A stretch of DNA of 12,174 nucleotides from Bacteroidales bacterium (GTDB lineage Bacteria; Bacteroidota; Bacteroidia; Bacteroidales; UBA932): contig WRBG01000044.1 in the NCBI GenBank assembly GCA_009784635.1, forward strand, positions 1 to 12,174, read 5' to 3'. The position numbers were made by a program, and so were the translations under genes. The notes under the pieces were generated by a model. That model searched no databases and had not been told where the DNA came from. It worked only from the letters and a program-made list of their open reading frames with translations. Positions 6,408 through 12,174 of this stretch are shown in pieces; the stretch's first letter is position 1, and the number at the start of each line of letters is the position of its first letter.

Positions 6408-7514
6408 ATGAACCATTACCAGCTGCATACCGAATCCATTGTTTTGGATTCCCATTGCGATACTCCTTTGCGCATGATGGAGGGACATGATGTTGTACAG
6501 CGCTCCAACACGGGGCATTTTGATTTGGAAAGAATGAAGGATGGGAAGGTAGACGCCGTTTTCTTTGCGGTATACACCTCTAATGCCCTGTCTCCGGAAC
6601 AGGCAAGCTCCCGTGCCTTGAACATGGTGGCCAAAATACACGATTTGGTAGCCCAAAACGCCCATATGGTTGGCTTGGGCCTGCACCCTAAAGATGTTTA
6701 CACATTGAGGGCAGAAGATAAACTGACGATTTTTATGGGTATGGAGAACGGCTCGCCCATCCAAAAAGACCTCAGTTTGCTAAGGCTGTTCTATAAGTTA
6801 GGCGTGAGGTATATGACCCTCACCCATGCCGGAAACAACGAAATTTGCGATTCCTGCGCGACTAAAGAACCCAGATGGAATGGACTGAGTCCTTTTGGTA
6901 TAGAAGTGGTCAATGAAATGAATAATTTAGGTATGATGATTGATGTTTCCCATATTTCGGACGCTGCCTTTTATGACGTACTCAAATATTCTTCCTCTCC
7001 CGTAGTGGCCACCCATTCCTGCTGTCGGGCCATCTGCGATGCGCCTAGGAATATGAGTAATCAGATGATTAAGGACTTGGCCGCCAAAGACGGAGTGATT
7101 CAGATTAATTTTTATCCGGCTTTTTTGGACAAGAAATATGCCGAAGCGTTCAAACCCCTCTGCAATAAGTACGAAGATTTGCAGGAACTGTGGAAACAAG
7201 ACCCGGTAAAATACGGGTCGCTCTACAAAGAAGCAGAAGAAGAGATGATGGCCTTAAAGACGCCCTCTTACAAGGTAGTAGTGGACCATATAGACCATGT
7301 GGTTTCATTGGTAGGTCCCGCCCATGTAGGTTTGGGTTCGGATTTTGACGGGATTGAAACCACCCCTCAAGGATTGGACAGCATAGCCGATATGTCTGTT
7401 ATTACCAAGGAATTGTTACACCGTGGGTACAGCGAAGATTCGGTTAGGAATATATTGGGGCTGAACTTTTTGCGGGTATTTTCGGCTTGCGTGAATACTT
7501 CTTGCCAACATTAA
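6408..7514 (+). CDS. Membrane dipeptidase (renal dipeptidase) family protein, peptidase family M19
   Basis: A di-zinc dipeptidase of 368 residues. Family members cleave dipeptides, often with a D-amino acid at the C-terminal position, and some act on dehydropeptides or carbapenems. All expected ligands are present: His16 and Asp18 in DSHCDTP, bridging Glu113 in GMENGSP, His182 in DVSHISD, His203 in ATHSCCRA, and Asp312 in LGSDFDG. His140 in THAGNN matches the substrate-contacting His of the renal enzyme. There is no signal peptide or lipobox, so it should act in the cytoplasm on imported dipeptides, unlike the GPI-anchored animal enzyme. It is third in the rightward operon, and its stop is 4 nt before the next start. 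Neighbouring D-amino-acid enzymes suggest it frees D-residues for them. The family call is firm; the natural substrate is unknown. Confidence 0.92.
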   Translation: MNHYQLHTESIVLDSHCDTPLRMMEGHDVVQRSNTGHFDLERMKDGKVDAVFFAVYTSNALSPEQASSRALNMVAKIHDLVAQNAHMVGLGLHPKDVYTLRAEDKLTIFMGMENGSPIQKDLSLLRLFYKLGVRYMTLTHAGNNEICDSCATKEPRWNGLSPFGIEVVNEMNNLGMMIDVSHISDAAFYDVLKYSSSPVVATHSCCRAICDAPRNMSNQMIKDLAAKDGVIQINFYPAFLDKKYAEAFKPLCNKYEDLQELWKQDPVKYGSLYKEAEEEMMALKTPSYKVVVDHIDHVVSLVGPAHVGLGSDFDGIETTPQGLDSIADMSVITKELLHRGYSEDSVRNILGLNFLRVFSACVNTSCQH

Positions 7515-7518
7515 GCAT

Positions 7519-8271
7519 ATGATTGCGTTGATTACAGGTGCTTCTGCCGGAATTGGGGCCGCCGCGGCAGAACGATTTGCTCGGGGCGGTTATGACTTGA
7601 TTGTAACGGGCAGGAGGGCTTCCTTATTGGAAGACTTACGTAAAAAGATAGAAAGCGCCTATCCCGTAAGGGTATGGACCTTGTCATTTGATGTACGAAA
7701 TCAAGAGGAGGTAACGCACTATTTTTCCCTGCTCCCTGCCGAGTGGCGGGAGGTGGATGTATTGGTCAATAACGCCGGCTTGGCGGTGGGTTTGCAATCC
7801 ATACAAGAGGGCATGATTGACGACTGGGAGCGAATGATTGATACCAATATCAAAGGCCTGCTTTACGTAACGCGCATGGTGGCTCCGTGGATGGTATCTC
7901 GCCAAAAGGGGCATATTGTAAATATCGGTTCGATTGCAGGTAAAGAGGTGTATCCCAATGGAAATGTGTATTGCGCTACCAAACATGCGGTAGATGCGCT
8001 CTCCAAAGCCATGCGTTACGACCTGCTGTCGTCCGGCATTAGGGTCAGCCAAATTTGTCCGGGAGCGGCGGAAACGGAATTTTCCGAAGTCCGGTTCAAG
8101 GGCGATTTGGAGCGAGCCGCCAATGTTTATAAGGGTTTTGAGTCCCTACGCGCCACAGACATTGCGGAGGCAATATGGTACGTAACCCAATTGCCTCCGC
8201 ACGTAAACATCAACGACATGGTCATTATGCCCACCGCCCAAGCTGGCACCATGTTGCTTCATAGAACTTAA
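7519..8271 (+). CDS. ydfG: Short-chain dehydrogenase, YdfG-like NADP-dependent 3-hydroxy acid / allo-threonine dehydrogenase
   Basis: A classical SDR of 250 residues. TGASAGIG (6-13) is the cofactor loop and NNAG (84-87) the structural motif. Ser138, Tyr151 and Lys155 (YCATK) form the catalytic triad, with Asn110 assisting. The basic pair in TGRR (31-33) after the second strand favours NADP(H). From memory it follows E. coli YdfG almost without gaps, including LPAEW, DTNIKG, VRFKGD and the C-terminal LPPHVNIN. YdfG oxidises L-allo-threonine, D-threonine, serine and related 3-hydroxy acids, and also works in reverse on malonic semialdehyde. Here the beta-hydroxy-amino-acid role fits the neighbours. 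It is the last gene of the operon, 4 nt after the dipeptidase, and its stop codon overlaps that of the convergent D-threonine aldolase-like gene. Exact substrate uncertain. Confidence 0.9.
   Translation: MIALITGASAGIGAAAAERFARGGYDLIVTGRRASLLEDLRKKIESAYPVRVWTLSFDVRNQEEVTHYFSLLPAEWREVDVLVNNAGLAVGLQSIQEGMIDDWERMIDTNIKGLLYVTRMVAPWMVSRQKGHIVNIGSIAGKEVYPNGNVYCATKHAVDALSKAMRYDLLSSGIRVSQICPGAAETEFSEVRFKGDLERAANVYKGFESLRATDIAEAIWYVTQLPPHVNINDMVIMPTAQAGTMLLHRT
8268..8271. other. Shared convergent stop codons
   Basis: The palindrome TTAA supplies TAA to the dehydrogenase on the plus strand (8269-8271) and TAA to the PLP enzyme on the minus strand (8270-8268). The two operons therefore have no spacer for a terminator, and each transcript must end inside, or read through into, the antisense of the other. 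Confidence 0.9.
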
Positions 8272-9371
8272 ATGTTAATACACCGGTTTCTTGCCATTAC
8301 ATTCCAAGAATCCGTCATTTTACCCTGTTCAATCACAAACGCTTTTTCATATAAAGCCACCGTAGGGCAAATATGGCCGGGAACTCCGTAAAGAACTTGG
8401 CCGATGGAAAAGTGGCTGCTGTCGGGGACTTCCAATACCAAATGTTCTTCGCTTTGAGATACAGACTTTGCTTCGGGAACATTCAAGAAATGAACACGCG
8501 GTAAGGGATTTTCGGCAGCTACGGATTTGTGTCCCAAATCCACGCATACATGCTGTCTGTCTATGATGGAAACTATCCGGCAAATAACTAAAGCGGCGTA
8601 TTCAAAGGGCATTTCGGGATAATTGTTTTTGTGGTTCCAATCCCAAAATACAAAGGTTCCGGGGCTACATACACAGTTTGTCCGGCGGGCATGAACAGAA
8701 AAGGCGGGCGACCCTCCAACAACCACTTCCAATGGATAAGGGAACATGGGTTGCAGTTTGCGGTAGGTATCATCTATGGCAGCGTAGGCGGTATCCGCCT
8801 TAGTTTGTCGTTGCATCAATTCATTTTCACGAACATGACCATCATATCCGTGCAATCCGACAAGGCGAATATTTTTAAATGACAATATGGCTTTGGCCAA
8901 ATCCACCGCCTTGAGGGGATGAATGCCCGTACGGTTCATGCCCACATTCAAGTCGATATAAACGTCCATGGCCACATTTTCTTCCCCGCAAAGGTCGTTG
9001 ATGCCGGAAGTATTTCCCATATCATCCACAATGCAGGAAAAACGACTTTCGGGATAGGCTTTGACTAACTTTATAAGGCGGGATATTTTGGGGCCGACCG
9101 GCTGATACGCCAGTAAAATATCCGGCGAACCGCAAAGCGCCAACATTTCCGCCTCAGCGATGGTAGAGCATTTGAATGTTACAATTCCCGCCTGCATCGC
9201 CAACCGGCAAACTTCTTTCATTTTGTTGGTTTTGACATGCGGACGAAGTCTGTCAACACTTCCGACCATCGTTTTTGCCCATTCAATGTTGGCAGAAATC
9301 CTTTTCGGATATACCACCAATGCTGGCGAGTCTATCTGCCCAATATTATCTATCCGATACCAATCATTCAT
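8268..9371 (-). CDS. D-threonine aldolase / D-serine dehydratase-like PLP enzyme
   Basis: A fold-type III (alanine-racemase-like) PLP enzyme, 367 residues. PLP lysine Lys47 sits in LRPHVKTNK, near the N-terminus as is usual. HGYDGH (174-179) and GGSPAF (219-224, phosphate site) follow. Near the C-terminus PGHICPT gives His333 and Cys335, the metal site. As I recall, D-serine dehydratases bind zinc by His and Cys, while well-studied D-threonine aldolases use His and Asp, so this copy looks more dehydratase-like. Possible reactions are D-Ser to pyruvate and ammonia, or D-Thr/D-allo-Thr to glycine and acetaldehyde. There is no signal peptide, so it is cytoplasmic. The ATG at 9371 lies 8 nt inside the upstream hydrolase gene, and a GGAG (SD-like, unusual here) precedes it by 5 nt, so translation is probably coupled. 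The reaction is not settled by sequence. Confidence 0.87.
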   Translation of the reverse strand: MNDWYRIDNIGQIDSPALVVYPKRISANIEWAKTMVGSVDRLRPHVKTNKMKEVCRLAMQAGIVTFKCSTIAEAEMLALCGSPDILLAYQPVGPKISRLIKLVKAYPESRFSCIVDDMGNTSGINDLCGEENVAMDVYIDLNVGMNRTGIHPLKAVDLAKAILSFKNIRLVGLHGYDGHVRENELMQRQTKADTAYAAIDDTYRKLQPMFPYPLEVVVGGSPAFSVHARRTNCVCSPGTFVFWDWNHKNNYPEMPFEYAALVICRIVSIIDRQHVCVDLGHKSVAAENPLPRVHFLNVPEAKSVSQSEEHLVLEVPDSSHFSIGQVLYGVPGHICPTVALYEKAFVIEQGKMTDSWNVMARNRCINI

Positions 9372-10479
9372 ACTCCAGCCAGCCCGCGTCCTTCATAATC
9401 CGGTCTACTTTCTCAACCATTTCCTCGCGATTTCTGTCGTCTCGGGTGGCAAAGACAAGCAACAGGATTTGTTGTTCGGGATACCTGCCGGCATAAATTT
9501 GAAATCCCCCGTTGTTGCCGGTGTGGTACACCTTCTTGGGGAAGCCCGGCTTCTCTTCGATAAACCAGCCGTAGCCATATCCGGTATAGGGAGTATCGGA
9601 AATTTGGATTTTTGCGCTATGGGCGTCTTCTTTAACATGGGCGGGAATGAGGATATTATTGCGCAACGCTTTCTCCCACAATACAAATTCTTCTGTGGAA
9701 GTGTACAAACCGCCGTCTGCCTTGGTGGCAAAGAAGGAGGTTTCTCCGTAGTCGTATTCCCTAAATCCGCCTTCCCTGTCGGGTCTGTAGCCGTGGGCCA
9801 TGCGCGGAATTTCTTCTCCTTCTTCAAAAAAAGTGCTTTCGGTCATGCCGGCCGGAAGAAATATCCGTTCCCGCATAAAGTCGTCATAAGACTGTCCCGA
9901 ACATTGTGTAACAATCGTATACATGAGTTGATAAGTGGGATTCATGTATTCATAAGCGCTGCCCGGAGCAAAATTCAGTTTTGTGAGGTTTTCTATGTAA
10001 GCATAGGAAATTTCGTCGGTGGCGGTCAATACAAAATTACGGTCGCTGCGGTCGCGGGCGTCCGGTATGCCCGATGTGTGGGCAAGGAGGTGTTTGAGGG
10101 TAATTTCTTTAAAAAACGGGGCCTTGAATTGGGGAAAGAATTTTTGCAGGTTGTCGTCTAAAGAGAGCTTTCCTTCTTCTTGCAGCATCATCAAGGCAAC
10201 GCCCGAAAATTGTTTGGATACGGACGCAATGTTAAAAAATGTTTTGCCGTCTATCGGGGCTTTGGTTTCTATATCGGCAATGCCATATCCCTTGTTAAAG
10301 ATAATATCGTCGCCCTTTAAAACAAGTACGGCGGCGCCGGGTTCGTTGGCCGGATAGAGCAATGTGAAAAGCGAATCAATCCGCTCCAAAGCTATCTGGT
10401 CCGGGCTTTTGGGTGTAGAACAGGATGCAATCATAAGCAAAAGTGCAATAGATAAGTTAATAATGTGTAATTTCTTCAT
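9364..10479 (-). CDS. Lipoprotein serine hydrolase, beta-lactamase / DD-peptidase fold
   Basis: A 371-residue protein of the class C beta-lactamase-related family (PF00144 type), which includes D-aminopeptidases, DD-carboxypeptidases, esterases and true beta-lactamases. A lipobox, IASC (Cys20), ends a Lys-containing hydrophobic signal, so it is a lipoprotein facing the periplasm or outer membrane. The nucleophile motif is SVSK (Ser86, Lys89) and the second motif is YMN (178-180). The KTG-equivalent is HTG (319-321, in VYHTGNNGGF), as in esterase and peptidase members. LLAHTSGIPD (131-140) is also typical. It starts 79 nt after cinA across a very AT-rich gap and overlaps the next gene by 8 nt. 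Coupling to a D-amino-acid PLP enzyme suggests a D-peptide or peptidoglycan-stem substrate. A beta-lactam-hydrolysing role is possible but less likely given HTG and the context. Confidence 0.88.
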   Translation of the reverse strand: MKKLHIINLSIALLLMIASCSTPKSPDQIALERIDSLFTLLYPANEPGAAVLVLKGDDIIFNKGYGIADIETKAPIDGKTFFNIASVSKQFSGVALMMLQEEGKLSLDDNLQKFFPQFKAPFFKEITLKHLLAHTSGIPDARDRSDRNFVLTATDEISYAYIENLTKLNFAPGSAYEYMNPTYQLMYTIVTQCSGQSYDDFMRERIFLPAGMTESTFFEEGEEIPRMAHGYRPDREGGFREYDYGETSFFATKADGGLYTSTEEFVLWEKALRNNILIPAHVKEDAHSAKIQISDTPYTGYGYGWFIEEKPGFPKKVYHTGNNGGFQIYAGRYPEQQILLLVFATRDDRNREEMVEKVDRIMKDAGWLEYE

Positions 10480-10558
10480 TTTTATATAGTTTTATTGATT
10501 TATACTATTCATGTTATAACATATAACTATAATGTTTCATTAGCTAATTTATAGACAA
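10480..10558 (-). promoter_or_regulatory. AT-rich gap with two palindromes, candidate operator/promoter of the hydrolase gene
   Basis: A 79-nt gap, almost all A and T, between cinA and the lipoprotein hydrolase. It contains the perfect 12-bp palindrome ATGTTATAACAT (10511-10522), which overlaps a second dyad GTTATA-ACA-TATAAC (10513-10527), and the perfect 10-bp palindrome ATTAGCTAAT (10539-10548). No exact TAnnTTTG box is present on the minus strand. A regulated internal promoter is inferred from the gap length, base composition and symmetry. Confidence 0.4.
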
Positions 10559-11803
10559 TTAATCTAAAATAGATAGGCGTAGCATATTGAGGGCTGCCGC
10601 TGCAAACCGGTCAATGTTTATAAGTCGATTTCCGGCAAAAACAAACTTTTGGGAGCTGCATATTTGGGGGCCGGCCACGGCAATCCAAACCGTGCCCACG
10701 GGTTTTTCGGGGCTTCCTCCCGATGGTCCGGCAATGCCGGAAGTGGCGACCGCATAATCGGTGCGAAGCAACTTTTGCCCCCCCTTGGCCATGGCCTCTA
10801 CGCAGTCTCGGCTGACCGCTCCGGCATGATGCAGCAGTTGGGAATCTACCCCCAAAAGTTCTTCTTTAATCCGGTTGTCATAGGCGAGCACACTGCCCAT
10901 GTAGTAGGAGGAAGCGCCGGCTTGGGAAGTAAGCAGGGCGGCTAATTTGCCGCCTGTACAGGACTCGGCGGTGCATACGGTTGCCCGTTTTTGGTGCAGC
11001 AAGGCTGCGACTACTTCTATGAGGCTTTGGTTGTGGGTACTGTATATGGCGCTGCCCAAGATGGGCTTTAGGCTGTTTATAGCCTGTTCTATCAGCAAGG
11101 CGCCTCCATGGGCATCGTAGCAAGAAAGGCGTAACCGTACTCCGGACAGAGGGTTAGGCAGATAGGCCAAATGCAGTTCGGGAGGCAAGGCCGTTTCCCA
11201 ATCCGCAATTTTGTGGGCCAAAGCAGACTCCGGAATGCCAAAAGTAGCGATAGTCCGGTGGATAATGGGGCTTAAAGAAGAAGAAAAATGCTGCTGCACG
11301 GCTTGGATTACGAGGGGGAAAATACCTTCCATTTCATAAGGGACCCCGGGTAGGGACACTATGACCTTTCCTTGGTAGGCAAACCACATGCCCGGAGCCG
11401 TACCCAGCTTGTTTTCCAATACGGTACAGGTTTCCGGCACATCGGCTTGGCTGCGGTTGATTTCAAATAACCGGCCTCCTCTTTTTTCGCAAATATCCCT
11501 AATATGCGCTTCTTGAGCGGTTGAACAGTAAAAACGACTGCTTCCGGTATACCGAGCTAAGGTGTTTTTGGTGATATCGTCCCGCGTAGGCCCCAAGCCT
11601 CCGGTAAGGATGAGCAAGTCCGCCTCTTTGAGGGAGGCATCCACGGCCTCCCAAATGGCATCCTGTCGGTCTCCCACAGAGCGTATTTGCACGACCATCA
11701 CGCCTATTTTATTAAGTTCTCGAGCAATAAACCCGGCATTACTGTCTGTAATCTGTCCAATCAGAATTTCATCGCCAATCGTGCAGACAACGCTTTTTAC
11801 CAT
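10559..11803 (-). CDS. cinA: CinA, full-length nucleotide-binding / nicotinamide-nucleotide amidase protein
   Basis: A 414-residue two-domain CinA. The N-terminal MoaB/Mog-like domain (about 1-170) has IGDEILIGQITD (9-20), TGGLGPTRDD (67-76) and LPGVPYEM (151-158). In full-length CinA this domain acts as an ADP-ribose/CoA-type pyrophosphatase. A linker domain (about 180-255) follows. The C-terminal PncC-like domain (about 260-414) deamidates NMN to nicotinic acid mononucleotide in NAD recycling. It carries the nucleophile Ser281 in AESCTGG, Tyr308 and Lys313 in YDNRIK, GIAGPSGG (356-363) and the basic FAGNR segment (389-393). It is complete and of normal length. The ATG overlaps the end of pyrD by 7 nt, so the two are translationally coupled. 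The old link to competence is by name only. Confidence 0.95.
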   Translation of the reverse strand: MVKSVVCTIGDEILIGQITDSNAGFIARELNKIGVMVVQIRSVGDRQDAIWEAVDASLKEADLLILTGGLGPTRDDITKNTLARYTGSSRFYCSTAQEAHIRDICEKRGGRLFEINRSQADVPETCTVLENKLGTAPGMWFAYQGKVIVSLPGVPYEMEGIFPLVIQAVQQHFSSSLSPIIHRTIATFGIPESALAHKIADWETALPPELHLAYLPNPLSGVRLRLSCYDAHGGALLIEQAINSLKPILGSAIYSTHNQSLIEVVAALLHQKRATVCTAESCTGGKLAALLTSQAGASSYYMGSVLAYDNRIKEELLGVDSQLLHHAGAVSRDCVEAMAKGGQKLLRTDYAVATSGIAGPSGGSPEKPVGTVWIAVAGPQICSSQKFVFAGNRLINIDRFAAAALNMLRLSILD

Positions 11804-12174
11804 GACTCGATTTTTGCTATCCTTTTTAAGACTTGTTTCACCAATCCGGGGCCTTGATAGATAAATCCCGTATAGATTTGGACTAAAGAGGCTCCGGCTT
11901 CTATCATATCAAGAGCATCTTGGGGACTCATTACCCCGCCTACGCCCACAATCGGCAGACGTCCTTCTGTTTGTTTATGGATGTAACGAATTACTTCAAG
12001 GCTTCGCTGTTTGAGGGGGGCTCCGCTCAATCCTCCACTGCCTAAGTCATTTACCCTTTGAGGAGGGGCGGTAAGACCTTCTCTGCCCGTGGTGGTATTG
12101 GTGGCCACCACTCCGTCTAATCCGGAAGTTGAAATCAGTTCGATAAGCTCGTCCAATTGGGCAAAATTGAGGTC
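11797..12174 (-). CDS. pyrD: Dihydroorotate dehydrogenase, class 2 (quinone) type, C-terminal part
   Basis: Oxidises dihydroorotate to orotate in pyrimidine synthesis using FMN, passing electrons to membrane quinone in class 2 enzymes. The visible frame runs off the right edge and covers about the last 125 residues of a protein usually near 330-350. It begins DLNFAQLDELI. Motifs include GVVATNTTTGRE (substrate/FMN Asn-Thr segment), GGLSGAPL, and PIVGVGGVMSPQDALDMIEA and VQIYTGFIYQGP, which are the FMN-phosphate-binding region and the closing segment typical of class 2. A TTG at 12156 is an internal Leu codon, not a start. The stop overlaps the cinA start by 7 nt. Membrane association and class 2 assignment depend on the unseen N-terminus and rest on the C-terminal motifs. 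Confidence 0.94.
   Translation of the reverse strand, partial: DLNFAQLDELIELISTSGLDGVVATNTTTGREGLTAPPQRVNDLGSGGLSGAPLKQRSLEVIRYIHKQTEGRLPIVGVGGVMSPQDALDMIEAGASLVQIYTGFIYQGPGLVKQVLKRIAKIESW

Noticed and set aside
9160..10161. A 333-codon plus-strand open frame opposite the PLP enzyme and lipoprotein hydrolase
   Set aside because: It lies fully antisense to two genes with intact family motifs, its translation shows no recognisable domain, and it bridges the overlap of those genes. It is a long shadow frame helped by the base composition.
9364..10479. Reading the serine hydrolase as an antibiotic-resistance class C beta-lactamase
   Set aside because: The fold motifs are shared by many peptidases and esterases, the third motif is HTG rather than KTG, and the protein is a lipoprotein coupled to a D-amino-acid enzyme. 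A resistance claim is not supported.

Overview
The window looks like a chromosomal segment of a Bacteroidetes bacterium, probably of the order Bacteroidales. The evidence is a DUF3810 membrane protein, a very large exported amidase with a golvesin-like domain, a general lack of Shine-Dalgarno sequences before start codons, and two exact copies of the Bacteroidetes -7 promoter box (TAnnTTTG) in the one divergent intergenic gap. There are no RNA genes, insertion sequences, CRISPR arrays or phage genes. The genes are closely packed and intact except where the window cuts them.

Layout, left to right. Positions 1-604 (+) hold the 3' two thirds of a purine nucleoside phosphorylase. Positions 605-812, between two convergent genes, contain no convincing protein gene but four successive hairpins. 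A leftward pair follows: a 1038-residue exported N-acetylmuramoyl-L-alanine amidase-like protein (1093-4209) and, 13 nt downstream of it, an 88-residue two-helix membrane protein (813-1079). A 50-nt divergent promoter region separates them from a rightward four-gene operon (4260-8271): a DUF3810 membrane protein with an HExxH motif, a D-cysteine desulfhydrase-type PLP enzyme, an M19 membrane dipeptidase-family protein without a signal peptide, and a YdfG-type short-chain dehydrogenase. This operon runs head-on into a leftward operon (8268-12174 and beyond): pyrD (cut by the right edge), cinA, a lipoprotein serine hydrolase of the beta-lactamase/DD-peptidase fold, and a D-threonine aldolase/D-serine dehydratase-like PLP enzyme. 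The two operons share their final stop codons in the tetranucleotide TTAA.

The most interesting aspect is functional. Six of the genes belong to families that make, release or degrade D-amino acids, especially D-amino acids with a beta-hydroxyl or beta-thiol group, or that cut peptidoglycan: the amidase, the lipoprotein hydrolase, the M19 dipeptidase, the D-cysteine desulfhydrase, the D-threonine aldolase/D-serine dehydratase and the YdfG dehydrogenase. I infer a peptidoglycan-peptide and D-amino-acid salvage or detoxification locus. Exported enzymes (the amidase and the lipoprotein) would cut wall material, and cytoplasmic enzymes would break down the resulting D-dipeptides and D-amino acids. 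No transporter is visible in the window, and the linkage rests on family membership and neighbourhood only. PNP, CinA and PyrD are housekeeping flanks (purine salvage, NAD/nucleotide repair, pyrimidine synthesis).
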